From: Clostridia bacterium
GTDB lineage: Bacteria > Bacillota > Clostridia > Oscillospirales > CAG-272
Direction: 5' to 3'
Assembly (NCBI GenBank): GCA_017411745.1
Contig: JAFQPM010000019.1
Location: 1 to 64,000 of the forward strand
DNA length: 64,000 bases
This document shows, piece by piece, positions 24,199 through 33,474 of this stretch; position 1 is the first letter of the stretch, and every line of letters starts with the position of its first letter. Under the pieces are notes generated by a model. That model did no database searches and was not told the origin of the DNA. It saw only the letters and a list, made by a program, of their open reading frames with translations. The position numbers were made by a program, and so were the translations under genes.

Positions 24199-26307
24199 AT
24201 GTTACCTCCCATAAAAAAAGTAAAAAATCCCATCCTTGATCTTCCGACGGCTTGGCAGACCGTCATATTCAGAAACTACGGCTACGTCCGTACCGAGCGT
24301 ATAGCAGAGGTGCTTGGCTGTGACGTTGCCACAGTTGATGCCGAGGCGAAAAGACTCGGACTCGACTACATAGATTACAGTGCAGAATTTGAGTCGCGCG
24401 GATACATAACCGTGATCAGAAACAACTGGTATCTGTTGCCCTACGGTCAGCTTGAGCAGATTCTTGGATTTGATGAAAGCAAGCTTGATTTCGTGCTTGA
24501 AAAGGACGATTTTCTATCAACCAAGCTCGGCGGCTTCAAGCCCGAGTGCGATGAGGTGCGCTACGCGCCCTTGAATGACGAGCAGATTGCTGTCACCGAA
24601 TCTCTTGCACATACTGTCGCTTCTTATCGCGCGCAAAACCCTGCTCGTCCCTTCGATTTCTTCTCCGATTCACCCGAGCAAACGGGAATGGTCATAGAGG
24701 CGTCGGGAAAACGAATCGTTCACGGCTATCTTTCACCCTGCGGCGACGTTTTCGTCAGCGATTGCTCGGATACTCTGCCCGAGGCTCTGCTTGAAAAATA
24801 CAGAGAATCGGGAGTCAACGGCATCTGGCTGCATGGCGTTTTGTCGTCGCTCTCGCCCTATCCCTTTGTGCCCGAACTGTCGCGGGACTATCAGCTTCGC
24901 CGCGAAAACCTGAATAAGATCATCGCGCGTTGCAAAAAGTATGGGATCAAGGTATATTTATATATGAACGAGCCGCGTGCTCTGCCCGCCGAGGCCGACC
25001 CGAAATACGACTCTCTTATCGGTTGGAAGGCGATAAGAACGCTTTGTATGGAAAAGCAGGAGGTTCGCGAATATCTTTACGAGGCCGTGCGCGATCTGTG
25101 TGCAAGCGCCAAGGATCTTGGCGGCATCTTCACGATAACCATGAGCGAGAACCCCACGCACTGCAACTTCGCACCCAATACCGACTGCCCGACCTGCAAG
25201 CATATTTCTCCCGAGATCAGCGCCGCAACGGTCAACAATATTATGTGGCAGGCGATGAAGGACAGCGGATGCGAGGGCGAGCTTATTGCAAACCTTTGGG
25301 GCTGGTCGTCCTATATGGGCTGGAGCGACGAGCAGATATTCCACGGGATCGAGATGCTTGACCCCGATATCTCGGTCTTGTGCGTCAGCGAATACGACCT
25401 TGACATCGAAAAGGGAGGAGTCAAGAGCCGAATCATAGACTATTCTATCTCCAACCCCGGACCGAGCGAGACCTCGAGAAAAATGATGACCAAGGCAAGA
25501 GAGGCGGGACACACGGTATACGCCAAGATTCAGGCAAGCAACAGCTGGGAGTGCTCGGCGGTGCCCTATATTCCCGTATTTGACCTCGTGCACGAGCATC
25601 TTGAAAACCTTTCTGCGATCGGAGTAGAGGACTATTTCCTCACCTGGACGCAGGGCGGCTATCCGTCACCTTCGGTCGAGCTCGCGGGAGAATACAAAAA
25701 GGGCTTCGATTTAGATAAATGGTATGAGAAAAAGTACGGCGATAATGCCGAGATCGTACACGACGGTATAAAAAGGATCTCCCGGGCATTCAGAGAGTAT
25801 CCCTTCAGCGTTCAGGCGCTCTATCTGTCGCCCAAAACGCTCGGATCTGCGAACATGTGGGAGCTTGAGCCCGAGGAAAAGAGCTCGTCAATGGTCTGCT
25901 ATTCCTTTGACGACTACGAGGCCTGGATAACGCCGTATCCTTACGAGGTATACGTCTCGCAGATGGAAAAGCTGCTATCTCTTTGGCAGCAGGGTATAGA
26001 TATCCTCGCGTCTGCCCGAAAGAACGATAGCATCGACGAGCTTTTGCGCTTTGCGAGAGCGTCAAGATTGCACTTTAAGACCGACCTTTTGCAAACGAGA
26101 TTTTCAAGGGCAAAAAGGGAGGGCGACGAGGCGCAGATGCGTCTTTGCGTTGAAGAAGAAAAGAGCACGGCGGCAGAGCTGCTTGAGCTTATGCGCCTCG
26201 ATGCACGAATCGGCTACGAGGCATCAAATCATTATTTTTATACCGAAAGAGATCTGATCGAAAAGATCGTGAGAATGGAAGTGCTTTCGAAGCTTTTGAA
26301 AGGATAA
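24199..26307 (+). CDS. Unassigned TIM-barrel-like protein, putative glycoside hydrolase
   Basis: This is a 702-residue cytoplasmic protein. The first 70 residues contain a helix-turn-helix-like segment (RTERIAEVLGCDVATVDAEAKRLGL). The central 400 residues read like a TIM barrel: GVNGIWLHGVL, YGIKVYLYMNEPRALP, GGIFTITMSENPTHC, a CPTC cysteine pair, ANLWGWSSYMGWS and YFLTWTQGGYPSPS. Acidic residues in NEPRA and SENPTH are candidate catalytic groups. The C-terminal 180 residues are helical. I recall similar hypothetical proteins in Bacteroidetes and Clostridia but no named family. AAGGAGC before the ATG at 24199 sets the start. It is followed after 26 bases by the GH38 gene, so joint glycan breakdown is likely. 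Confidence 0.75.
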   Translation: MLPPIKKVKNPILDLPTAWQTVIFRNYGYVRTERIAEVLGCDVATVDAEAKRLGLDYIDYSAEFESRGYITVIRNNWYLLPYGQLEQILGFDESKLDFVLEKDDFLSTKLGGFKPECDEVRYAPLNDEQIAVTESLAHTVASYRAQNPARPFDFFSDSPEQTGMVIEASGKRIVHGYLSPCGDVFVSDCSDTLPEALLEKYRESGVNGIWLHGVLSSLSPYPFVPELSRDYQLRRENLNKIIARCKKYGIKVYLYMNEPRALPAEADPKYDSLIGWKAIRTLCMEKQEVREYLYEAVRDLCASAKDLGGIFTITMSENPTHCNFAPNTDCPTCKHISPEISAATVNNIMWQAMKDSGCEGELIANLWGWSSYMGWSDEQIFHGIEMLDPDISVLCVSEYDLDIEKGGVKSRIIDYSISNPGPSETSRKMMTKAREAGHTVYAKIQASNSWECSAVPYIPVFDLVHEHLENLSAIGVEDYFLTWTQGGYPSPSVELAGEYKKGFDLDKWYEKKYGDNAEIVHDGIKRISRAFREYPFSVQALYLSPKTLGSANMWELEPEEKSSSMVCYSFDDYEAWITPYPYEVYVSQMEKLLSLWQQGIDILASARKNDSIDELLRFARASRLHFKTDLLQTRFSRAKREGDEAQMRLCVEEEKSTAAELLELMRLDARIGYEASNHYFYTERDLIEKIVRMEVLSKLLKG

Positions 26308-26333
26308 ATCATCAATCCAAAGGAGATAAACCA

Positions 26334-28748
26334 ATGAAAGAAATGCATCTTATTTGCAACGCACATATAGACCCTATATGGCAGTGGGATTGGCCTGAGG
26401 GAGCAAGCGCGACTCTGTCGACCTTTTATTCGGCAGTAAAGCTTTCCGACAAATTCGATTATATATTCTGTCACAACGAGGTCACCGTCTATAAATACGT
26501 CGAGGAATACGCTCCCGAGCTTTTTGCGCGTATACAAGAGCTCGTTAAGGCAGGAAAGTGGCATATTATGGGTGGCTGGTATCTTCAGCCCGACTGCAAC
26601 ATCCCCGCAGGAGAAAGCTTCGTGCGTCAGATACGCGAGGGACAGAGATATTTCAAGGAAAAATTTGGCGTTTGTCCCACTACGGCGATAAATTTTGATC
26701 CGTTTGGACACACGGTGGGACTCGTGCAGATCATCAAAAAATGCGGGCAGGACAGCTATATGTTTATGCGCCCGTATACGTCCGAGTGCGCTCTGCCGAG
26801 CGAGCAGTTTATCTGGCGCGGACTTGATGGCAGTGAGATCAAGGCAACTCGCACGGGACCCTATAGCTCATCTCTCGGAAAGAGCGCGGAGCTGATCAAG
26901 GGCAGAGCAGAGCAACAGCCGTTTTCGGTCGGTGCTGTGCTTTGGGGCGTGGGCAACCACGGCGGCGGCCCGTCTGCTAAGGACCTTGGCGATATAGAGC
27001 GCGAGCTGATGACCTCGGGCCAGATAAAATATATCCATTCGACCCCCGAGGAGTTCTTTTCTAAAATTGCTCCCACCGAGGTCTTTGACGGCTCTCTGCA
27101 TATTTCAATGCCGGGCTGCTATACCTCTATGCATAGTGTAAAAAAGCGCCATGCTATGCTTGAAGGTGAGCTTTATCTTGCAGAAAAAATGGCAACGGTG
27201 GCTTATGCGTCGGGCGCGATGGATAAATATCCCGAGGACGAGCTTCGCGTGGCAACGCACGACCTGCTCAACGCGGAATTTCACGATATACTTCCGGGCA
27301 CGTCTATAAAGTGCGGAGAGGAAGCGGGTATCCGTTTTCTCGACCACGGCTTGCTTGAAGCCGAAAAAGTCAAGATCAGGGCGTTTTTTGCTTTGTCTGC
27401 CGCGCAAAAGCCCGCAGGTGAGGGTGAATATCCGATAGTTATATTCAACCCGCACCCCTACCGTATAAATCAGAACGTAGAGTGCGAGTTTATGCTTGCC
27501 GACCAAAATTGGAGCGAGGAGATCGAGTCCTCGATAACCGTGCTCGATGAAAACGGCGAGCCTGCCGATTTTCAGGTCATAAAGGAAGAAAGCAACCTCA
27601 ACCTTGACTGGAGAAAGAGGATAATCATAAACGCAGATCTTCGTCCGCTTGATCTTACGCGATACAGCGTTTACGTTGAATATAAAAACAAGAAGCAGAC
27701 GAAAAAAGCCGAGTCGCTCGTGTTCGACAACGGTCACAAGCGCGTGGAGATAGACGAAAAAACGGGACTTCTCAAGACCTACAGAATAGACGGAGTCGAT
27801 TACGTCAAAAACGGCTTCGAGCTCGTCAGCTTCGACGATAACGAGGATCCTTGGGCTATGGGTGCCGATCAGCTTCGCCGAGTCGGAGTGAATGAGAGAG
27901 CGTTCGCTCTTTCCTCCGCCCCCGACGGTATTTTCAAGGGAATGAAGAGTATTCAGATAACCGAGGACGGCGATATATACCTCGGCGTCGAGGCGTTTTT
28001 CGAGCAGGACAATACCCGCGCGAGAATAGCCTACAAGATCTATAAGAATAACGATGACGTGGATGTTGACGTTGACGTTTATATGGGCGATATAAACAGA
28101 ATAGTAAAGCTCAAGCTTCCCTTGCTTGCAAGCGGTGAGCTGATAGGACAGACCGCATTTGGTACTCAAAGACTTTTCACCGATGCAAGAGAGAACGTAG
28201 CGCACCGCTTTATCGCTATCGACGGTGAGGGTAAGCGCCCCGTGCTTATGAATAAGGACGTTTACGGCAGCCATTATGAAAATCAAGCGTTGTATATGTC
28301 CTTGATAAGAGGAGTTACCTATTGCGCTCATCCTATTGCAGAAAGAGCGCTCGTGCCCTCGGACAAGTTTACTAAAAAGATAGATCAGGGAGAATGCTCC
28401 TTCTCGTTCAGACTCAGCGTAGCAGATCGCACTCATCTTGAGAAAAAGGCTCAGGAATTCACGCAAAAGCCTTACGCCTTAAACGTTTTCCCCGTGCCGA
28501 CCGAGAAGAGAGAGCGCGGCGCGTTTGACGTGAGCATCGAAAGCGAAAGCATCTGCTGCGTAGCGATCAAGAAGGCAGACGGCAGAGAAGCCGTAATATT
28601 CAGATTGCTCAACAACACCGACGCATGCGTAAGCACCGATATTGTCGTCAACGGAGCGAAGCTTTCTCTCTCGTTTGGACGATTTGAGGTAAAAACGGTG
28701 ATCTGGGAGAACGGGCAGCTTGTGCAAAGCAATGAATTGATAATATAA
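26334..28748 (+). CDS. Alpha-mannosidase, glycoside hydrolase family 38
   Basis: This 804-residue zinc-dependent retaining alpha-mannosidase has zinc ligands in the HID motif (11-13) and the nucleophile Asp122 in NFDPFGHTVGLVQII. A further zinc histidine is probable in HDLLNAEFHDILPGTS. A helical bundle and large beta-domains follow, as in the family. With no signal peptide it acts on imported oligosaccharides in the cytoplasm. AAAGGAGA precedes the ATG by 9 bases. It lies in the run with the glycerophosphodiesterase, the TIM-barrel-like protein and the PHP phosphatase. Confidence 0.93.
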   Translation: MKEMHLICNAHIDPIWQWDWPEGASATLSTFYSAVKLSDKFDYIFCHNEVTVYKYVEEYAPELFARIQELVKAGKWHIMGGWYLQPDCNIPAGESFVRQIREGQRYFKEKFGVCPTTAINFDPFGHTVGLVQIIKKCGQDSYMFMRPYTSECALPSEQFIWRGLDGSEIKATRTGPYSSSLGKSAELIKGRAEQQPFSVGAVLWGVGNHGGGPSAKDLGDIERELMTSGQIKYIHSTPEEFFSKIAPTEVFDGSLHISMPGCYTSMHSVKKRHAMLEGELYLAEKMATVAYASGAMDKYPEDELRVATHDLLNAEFHDILPGTSIKCGEEAGIRFLDHGLLEAEKVKIRAFFALSAAQKPAGEGEYPIVIFNPHPYRINQNVECEFMLADQNWSEEIESSITVLDENGEPADFQVIKEESNLNLDWRKRIIINADLRPLDLTRYSVYVEYKNKKQTKKAESLVFDNGHKRVEIDEKTGLLKTYRIDGVDYVKNGFELVSFDDNEDPWAMGADQLRRVGVNERAFALSSAPDGIFKGMKSIQITEDGDIYLGVEAFFEQDNTRARIAYKIYKNNDDVDVDVDVYMGDINRIVKLKLPLLASGELIGQTAFGTQRLFTDARENVAHRFIAIDGEGKRPVLMNKDVYGSHYENQALYMSLIRGVTYCAHPIAERALVPSDKFTKKIDQGECSFSFRLSVADRTHLEKKAQEFTQKPYALNVFPVPTEKRERGAFDVSIESESICCVAIKKADGREAVIFRLLNNTDACVSTDIVVNGAKLSLSFGRFEVKTVIWENGQLVQSNELII

Positions 28749-28807
28749 TTTGTGCTGTAACGCTATGATATGCCATTGTGTTTCGGCACATCTGTCGGAG
28801 GACGATA

Positions 28808-29695
28808 ATGGAGAAAAAACTGATAAATAGCGAAGCGGCAATCCAAAATCGATTTTGTGATTTGCACATGCACTCCGTATATTCGGACGGCAGCTATACC
28901 CCAACCGAGCTTATAGACGAGGCAGAGAGAATAGGACTTTATGCGATCGCGCTCTGCGATCATAACGGAGTCGGCGGTCTGCCCGAGTTTCTAGAGTCGG
29001 CAAAGGGAAGAAGCGTTACAGCCGTGGCGGGTGCTGAATTTTCAACGGATTATAAGGATAAGGAGCTGCATATCCTCGCGCTTGGAATTCGTCCCGAGTG
29101 CTTCGGCGAGATCAGTGCGCTGATGGAGGACGTTTGTCGGCGAAAGGAGCAGAGCAACGTTGAGCTTGTAGAGGCGCTTGCGCGCGCAGGCTACGTTGTG
29201 GACTATGAAAAAATAAAGGCGCAAAAAAGCGGCAAATATATAAATCGCGCGCATATCGCGGCAGAGCTGATGGCAAACGGATACGTCAGTTCTATCAAGG
29301 AGGCATTCGTGCGCCTTGTTGCTAAAGACGGAGGCTTTTATAAAGAGCCCAAGCGTCCCTCTGCGTTTGAAATGATCGAATTTATCAAGAAAATAGGCGC
29401 GGTGGCGGTGCTTGCACATCCTTTTTTGAATCTTGACGAGAGGGAGCTGAGAGAATTTCTTCCGCAAGCCAAGGAACACGGTCTTGATGGGATCGAGACC
29501 TTGTATTCCGACTACGACGCGGAAACGACCGCGCTGTCGAGAAGGATAGCCGCGGAGTATGGACTTATGGAAAGCGGAGGCAGTGATTTCCATGGCGCAA
29601 ACAGACCGCACGTATCAATGGGCAAGGGCGCGGGCGCTCTTGAGATCCCCGCGGCTTTTGCCGAGAGAATAATCGACCGCGCAAAAAGAAAATAA
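28808..29695 (+). CDS. PHP-domain phosphoesterase
   Basis: This 295-residue metal-dependent phosphoesterase of the polymerase-and-histidinol-phosphatase fold has motifs DLHMHSVYSDGSYTP, ALCDHNGVGG, GAEFS, LAHPF and GGSDFHG. The order matches YciV/RnaAM-type enzymes that hydrolyse 3',5'-nucleoside bisphosphates and short RNAs, so that is the likeliest role. The ATG at 28808 follows TCGGAGG; the longer frame is rejected for lack of a ribosome site. It lies 59 bases after the mannosidase. Confidence 0.88.
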   Translation: MEKKLINSEAAIQNRFCDLHMHSVYSDGSYTPTELIDEAERIGLYAIALCDHNGVGGLPEFLESAKGRSVTAVAGAEFSTDYKDKELHILALGIRPECFGEISALMEDVCRRKEQSNVELVEALARAGYVVDYEKIKAQKSGKYINRAHIAAELMANGYVSSIKEAFVRLVAKDGGFYKEPKRPSAFEMIEFIKKIGAVAVLAHPFLNLDERELREFLPQAKEHGLDGIETLYSDYDAETTALSRRIAAEYGLMESGGSDFHGANRPHVSMGKGAGALEIPAAFAERIIDRAKRK

Positions 29696-29759
29696 TTGAA
29701 CATACCGAGATGAATCTGAAAAAATGTCCTCACAGAGAGGGCAATGGAAGGGAATATAA

Positions 29760-31172
29760 ATGCGTAAGACAAAAATAGTATGTACACTTGGTCCTGCAAC
29801 CGATTCCAAGGAAATTATACAGGGTCTTTGTAAGGCGGGAATGAACGTGGCGAGACTGAATTTCTCTCACGGAACGTATGAAGACCACCAGAAGCGTATC
29901 GACCTTGTCAAGAGTGTGAGATCGGAGTTGAACCTTCCGATAGCGATCATGCTCGATACCAAAGGGCCCGAATACCGTATCAAGACGTTTGAGAATGGCA
30001 AGATCAGCTTGTCGGACGGAGATAAATTTACCTTTACCTCGGACGATGTGGTTGGAAACGAGCGAATCGTTTCGGTAAGCTATGCAAATCTGCCTCGCGA
30101 GCTGTCCTTGGGAGATGCCATTCTGCTCAATAACGGACTGCTCACCTTCAAGGTCGAAAATATCGACGGAAGCAATATCGAATGCAGGGTGCTTTGCGGC
30201 GGCGAGCTTTCCGACCGTAAGAGCATGAGCTTTCCGGGCAAGGTGATGAAGCAAACATACCTCTCCCAACAGGATAAGAACGACATTCGCTTTGGCATCG
30301 AAAACGGGGTGGATTATATCGCCTGCTCGTTCGTTTCGGGCAAGCAGGATCTTATAGACGTTCGCGAATATCTCAAGGAGCTGGATGCAGATAATATCGA
30401 GCTTATTGCAAAGATCGAAAATCAGTCGGGCGTGGACAATATCGAGGAGATATGTGAATATTGCGACGGAATTATGGTCGCGCGCGGAGATATGGGAGTG
30501 GAGATCCCCTTTGAGCATCTTCCCACTATACAAAAGAAGCTTATCACCAAGTGCCGACTTCTTGGCAAGCGAGTCATAACCGCCACCGAGATGCTTGAAT
30601 CAATGATATCAAATCCCCGTCCGACGAGAGCCGAGATCTCCGACGTTGCAAACGCGGTCTACGACGGCACGAGCGCGATCATGCTCTCGGGTGAGACCGC
30701 CGCAGGAAAATATCCCGTTCAGGCGGTTGCTACAATGGCAAAGATCGCAGAGACGACCGAGAGCAACATCGATTACAAAAAGCGCTTCTATAATGCGGAA
30801 TTCAAGATCAGAAATTCGATCGACGCGATCTCCCACTCGACCTGCGGTATGGCTATCGATATCGATGCGAAGGCTATCGTTGCGTGCTCTTTGTCGGGAA
30901 TGACCGCGCGCATGGTCTCCCGTTTCCGTTCTCCCGTCGATATCATCGGTCTGACCACCAATGAAACCACGTGGCGTAGGCTTGCGCTTTCTTGGGGAGT
31001 TATCCCCGCTATGTGCGAGGAATTTACGTCGACTGACGTGCTGTTCTATACGGCAAAGAAGATCACCTCAAAAACGCTGAATTTGCAAAAGGGCGATAAG
31101 ATCGTCATAACAGGCGGAGACACCACGGGTAAATCGGGAAATACCAACCTGATCAAGATACAAGACATATAA
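29760..31172 (+). CDS. pyk: Pyruvate kinase
   Basis: The enzyme makes ATP and pyruvate from phosphoenolpyruvate. The 470-residue protein has TKIVCTLGPAT, MNVARLNFSHG, MLDTKGPE (Glu71, the residue of K+-dependent enzymes), and the signature IELIAKIENQSGVDNIEEI. GDMGVEIP and RAEISDVANAVYDGTSAIMLSGETA are also present. The A, B and C domains are present; the extra C-terminal PEP-utilising domain of some Firmicutes enzymes is absent. It starts with MRKTKIVCTLGP. A strong hairpin ends the transcript. Confidence 0.97.
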   Translation: MRKTKIVCTLGPATDSKEIIQGLCKAGMNVARLNFSHGTYEDHQKRIDLVKSVRSELNLPIAIMLDTKGPEYRIKTFENGKISLSDGDKFTFTSDDVVGNERIVSVSYANLPRELSLGDAILLNNGLLTFKVENIDGSNIECRVLCGGELSDRKSMSFPGKVMKQTYLSQQDKNDIRFGIENGVDYIACSFVSGKQDLIDVREYLKELDADNIELIAKIENQSGVDNIEEICEYCDGIMVARGDMGVEIPFEHLPTIQKKLITKCRLLGKRVITATEMLESMISNPRPTRAEISDVANAVYDGTSAIMLSGETAAGKYPVQAVATMAKIAETTESNIDYKKRFYNAEFKIRNSIDAISHSTCGMAIDIDAKAIVACSLSGMTARMVSRFRSPVDIIGLTTNETTWRRLALSWGVIPAMCEEFTSTDVLFYTAKKITSKTLNLQKGDKIVITGGDTTGKSGNTNLIKIQDI

Positions 31173-31190
31173 AAATTAGGATAGTAAAAA

Positions 31191-31228
31191 ACAAAGAGAT
31201 CCGCCGAAAGCTCGGCGGATCTCTTTGT
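31191..31228. terminator. Bidirectional terminator between pyk and the DtxR-type gene
   Basis: A 17-bp perfect stem pairs 31191-31207 with 31212-31228. Its ends are ACAAAGAG and CTCTTTGT. It serves both convergent genes. Confidence 0.85.
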
Positions 31229-31241
31229 ATATGTAAGCGTT

Positions 31242-31616
31242 TTATTTGCGATTCTCTGACTCGGCAAATCTTTTGATTGCCTCGAAGGAAGCCTCGCTTA
31301 TGTGGTGCTCGATCTTGCAGGCGTCGTCTGCCGCAGTTTCTTTGTCGACCCCAATACGAACGAGGAACTCGGTGAGCAGGGTGTGGCGCTCGTACATCTT
31401 GTTGGCGATCTCAAGACCCGTGTCGGTCAGCGTAATGTATCCGTGCTCGTCGACTTCGATGTATTCCGCGCTTTTGAGAATGCTCATGGCGCGGCTGACG
31501 GAGGGCTTGCTGTAACCCATATATTCGCTTATGTCGATAGCTCTGACCGAGCCGTTCTTCTTTGACAGCACGTGTATCGTTTCAAGATACATCTCGCCCG
31601 ATTCCTGTATATGCAT
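31242..31616 (-). CDS. DtxR/MntR-family metal-dependent repressor
   Basis: This 124-residue winged-helix repressor is activated by divalent metal. The N-terminal region MHIQESGEMYLETIHVLSKK carries a metal ligand Glu and is followed by the recognition helix in GYSKPSVSRAMSIL. The dimerisation and metal domain has ERHTLLTEFLVRIG and ACKIEHHISE. The SH3-like C-terminal domain is missing, as in MntR. Manganese or iron is the expected metal, and no transporter is adjacent. TAAGGAGG lies before the ATG and a promoter is at 31647-31675. Confidence 0.9.
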   Translation of the reverse strand: MHIQESGEMYLETIHVLSKKNGSVRAIDISEYMGYSKPSVSRAMSILKSAEYIEVDEHGYITLTDTGLEIANKMYERHTLLTEFLVRIGVDKETAADDACKIEHHISEASFEAIKRFAESENRK

Positions 31617-31646
31617 CGTACCCCTCCTTATGTTATCGCTAATATA

Positions 31647-31675
31647 AGTATATCACAAATTGCCCATAAATGCAA
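31647..31675 (-). promoter_or_regulatory. Promoter of the DtxR-type gene
   Basis: On the minus strand TTGCAT (31675-31670) and TATACT (31652-31647) are 17 bases apart. Confidence 0.75.
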
Positions 31676-31713
31676 GTCCTTTTTTGTGACTTTTCGCGGA
31701 ACGTCACCGTATC

Positions 31714-31791
31714 TTGACGGAGCCGATCTGCTCACATTGCGGTGTCAAGAGCTATTGCGTTGAGGTCTACGACGAAAACAGCGATAAATAA
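31714..31791 (+). pseudogene. Possible 25-codon Cys-rich ORF or gene remnant
   Basis: From a TTG at 31714 the frame reads a short peptide with CSHC and a further Cys seven residues on (PICSHCGVKSYCVEVY), then stops at TAA. The pattern resembles the end of a zinc-ribbon protein. No good ribosome site is present, so this may be a decayed 3' end. A strong hairpin at 31825 follows. Confidence 0.3.
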
Positions 31792-31824
31792 TAAAATTCG
31801 GCTTCAAATTTTACTGTATCAATA

Positions 31825-31857
31825 AAAAATCCGACTCCGCGAGGGAGTCGGATTTTT
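31825..31857. terminator. Terminator downstream of the RG/N-rich protein gene
   Basis: AAAAATCCGACTCC (31825-31838) pairs with GGAGTCGGATTTTT (31844-31857). It is symmetrical, so it can end minus-strand transcription from 32837 and plus-strand transcription. Confidence 0.85.
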
Positions 31858-31862
31858 AAGCG

Positions 31863-32837
31863 TTAAAAGCCGTTATAATAGTTGTCGTTGCTGTTATAAT
31901 TATTATTGTTATAATTGTTGTTATTGCTACCCTTGTAGCTGCCGTCGTCCTGATTTTTGTTCCGGCGCTTCAAAACATTAACAATAATAACTATAGCTAT
32001 GACTATCATAGCGACGGCAATCACGATCATAAAAATATCTTCGCCTGTGATGGTTTTCCCAAATACATCCTCTCCCTCGTCAACAACTATGACCATAGAT
32101 ATGCCAGTTTGCTGAGTGAATTTTTCCAGCGCTGCGTTGACATAAGCTGTATCGATCGAAAGCTCCGTGTCGTTTATCAGACGGGAAGCCGCGGGATTGT
32201 GATTTTCATCGGTGCAATACGATGAAAAATAAGAATCCGTCGGTATTGCAGTGATATTTTCTGTGAGAGCATCAATGCCTGTTACAATCCATGCGCCCAT
32301 AGTATATTTGTAGGTCGACTGAGGGTTGGCGTCATAGAATCCTTCTTCAATTCCGCTGTTATTTCCTTCAAGCAGAGCGTTGACACGGGATTCAAAATGG
32401 AAACCCTTGTATATCATACATTCGTAGTGATAGTTGTCTTCGTGTGTCACGAATACTACAAGAATGCAATCCTCGCTTTTTCCGAATTGCTCGAAATAAC
32501 GCTCGTTTGCGTAGTCTTCGAACCTTTCTTCGTCGTAATATATCTCACCGCCGGTTGATATTGTGTTAAAAGCAGAACCGAAGATAGAGAACAAAATCAC
32601 CACGCTCATAAGGAGCAGGATGATGGGGGCCATCATAAGCCCCAACATTCCTCCAAGACAACCGCCGCCGTATCCGTAACGGCGAGGTCCCCAATATCCT
32701 CCGTAAAATCCTCTGTGATAATGGCGAGGGCCTCTCGGTCCTCCTCCAAATCCGCCGCCTCGATGTCCTCCGCCGAAGCCGCCGCCTCTCGCTCCACCAC
32801 CGAAGCCGCCTCTTGATCCTCCTCCGGGTCCCGGCAT
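31863..32837 (-). CDS. Membrane protein with Arg/Gly-rich N-terminus and Asn-rich C-terminus
   Basis: This 324-residue protein of unrecognised function has five parts. Residues 1-60 are low complexity, with RGG and GGFGGG repeats plus Tyr and His. A first membrane helix spans about 62-87. An outside domain of about 170 residues has the look of a TPM-type fold (CILVVFVTHEDNYHYECMIY, GISMVIVVDEGEDVFG). A second helix follows (IFMIVIAVAMIVIAIVIIV). The last 35 residues are mostly Asn, Tyr, Gly and Ser. RGG-type and Asn/Tyr-rich tails at both cytoplasmic ends are unusual in bacteria. The ATG at 32837 follows AAGGAGGA; the longer start is rejected. Confidence 0.75.
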   Translation of the reverse strand: MPGPGGGSRGGFGGGARGGGFGGGHRGGGFGGGPRGPRHYHRGFYGGYWGPRRYGYGGGCLGGMLGLMMAPIILLLMSVVILFSIFGSAFNTISTGGEIYYDEERFEDYANERYFEQFGKSEDCILVVFVTHEDNYHYECMIYKGFHFESRVNALLEGNNSGIEEGFYDANPQSTYKYTMGAWIVTGIDALTENITAIPTDSYFSSYCTDENHNPAASRLINDTELSIDTAYVNAALEKFTQQTGISMVIVVDEGEDVFGKTITGEDIFMIVIAVAMIVIAIVIIVNVLKRRNKNQDDGSYKGSNNNNYNNNNYNSNDNYYNGF

Positions 32838-33385
32838 AGTAAAATCCTCCTTCAAAATCGTTAGATCGCAATTCTTTAGTTATATTGTACCACGATTTTT
32901 ATTTAATTTCAATGTTTTTGAGAAAAAATTAAAAATTCTTGTTAAAAAGGAATTGGAACGACACATTTATAGAAAAAAACACTTGATTTGGCATAAGATA
33001 AGCACGACTTTATTTTTTAGTTTACTAAAAGAATTTTATCCCTTTTCTATTGACAATGTTGATATTGTGTGATATAATTGTTGATATCGAAGCGAGGCTT
33101 GAATTCGACTATATTTTTGAGTATGGGCACGAGTCTTGAAAACCGTTTGGCAGTTCGAAGCCGAGCACAACTGAATATTTTTACTTGGAGGCATATCGAA
33201 GCGGTCATAACGGGGGAGCGATCAAAAAACGATTGAGTATCGTTTTTTGAGAAGCGAGTACCAAAAATAAGGAGAATTAAAGCCGAGGGAACGAGGCTTG
33301 AATTCGACTATATTTTTGAGTATGGGCACGAGTCTTGAAAACCGTTTGGCAGTTCGAAGCCGAGCACAACTGAATATTTTTACTC
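32838..33385. repeat. Region upstream of tRNA-Ser: promoter and duplicated tRNA-like segments
   Basis: After a gene-free A+T-rich stretch (32860-33040), a promoter at 33050-33078 is followed by a 120-bp segment (33093-33212). It is repeated 199 bases later (33292-33411) with one mismatch. The second copy runs into the intact tRNA-Ser gene; the first carries only its 5' quarter. Each copy also contains GTCTTGAAAACCGTTTGG and GCAGTTCGAAGCC, which look like the anticodon arm and T loop of the same tRNA. Between the copies a perfect 12-bp hairpin pairs 33222-33233 with 33239-33250. Confidence 0.8.
33050..33078 (+). promoter_or_regulatory. Promoter of the tRNA-Ser locus
   Basis: TTGACA (33050-33055) and TATAAT (33073-33078) are 17 bases apart. 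The mature tRNA begins 308 bases downstream, an unusually long distance. Confidence 0.8.
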
Positions 33386-33474
33386 GGAGGCATATCGAAG
33401 CGGTCATAACGAGGCGGTCTTGAAAACCGTTTGGGCGCAAGCCCACGGGGGTTCGAATCCCTCTGCCTCCGCCA
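33386..33474 (+). tRNA. tRNA-Ser (anticodon TGA)
   Basis: The 7-bp acceptor stem pairs GGAGGCA (33386-33392) with TGCCTCC (33464-33470), followed by discriminator G and an encoded CCA (33472-33474). The anticodon loop in GGTCTTGAAAACC reads TGA. A long variable arm, TGGGCGCAAGCCCA, identifies a class II tRNA, and the T arm is GGGGGTTCGAATCCC. All elements of a functional serine tRNA for UCN codons are present. A terminator follows immediately. Confidence 0.95.
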
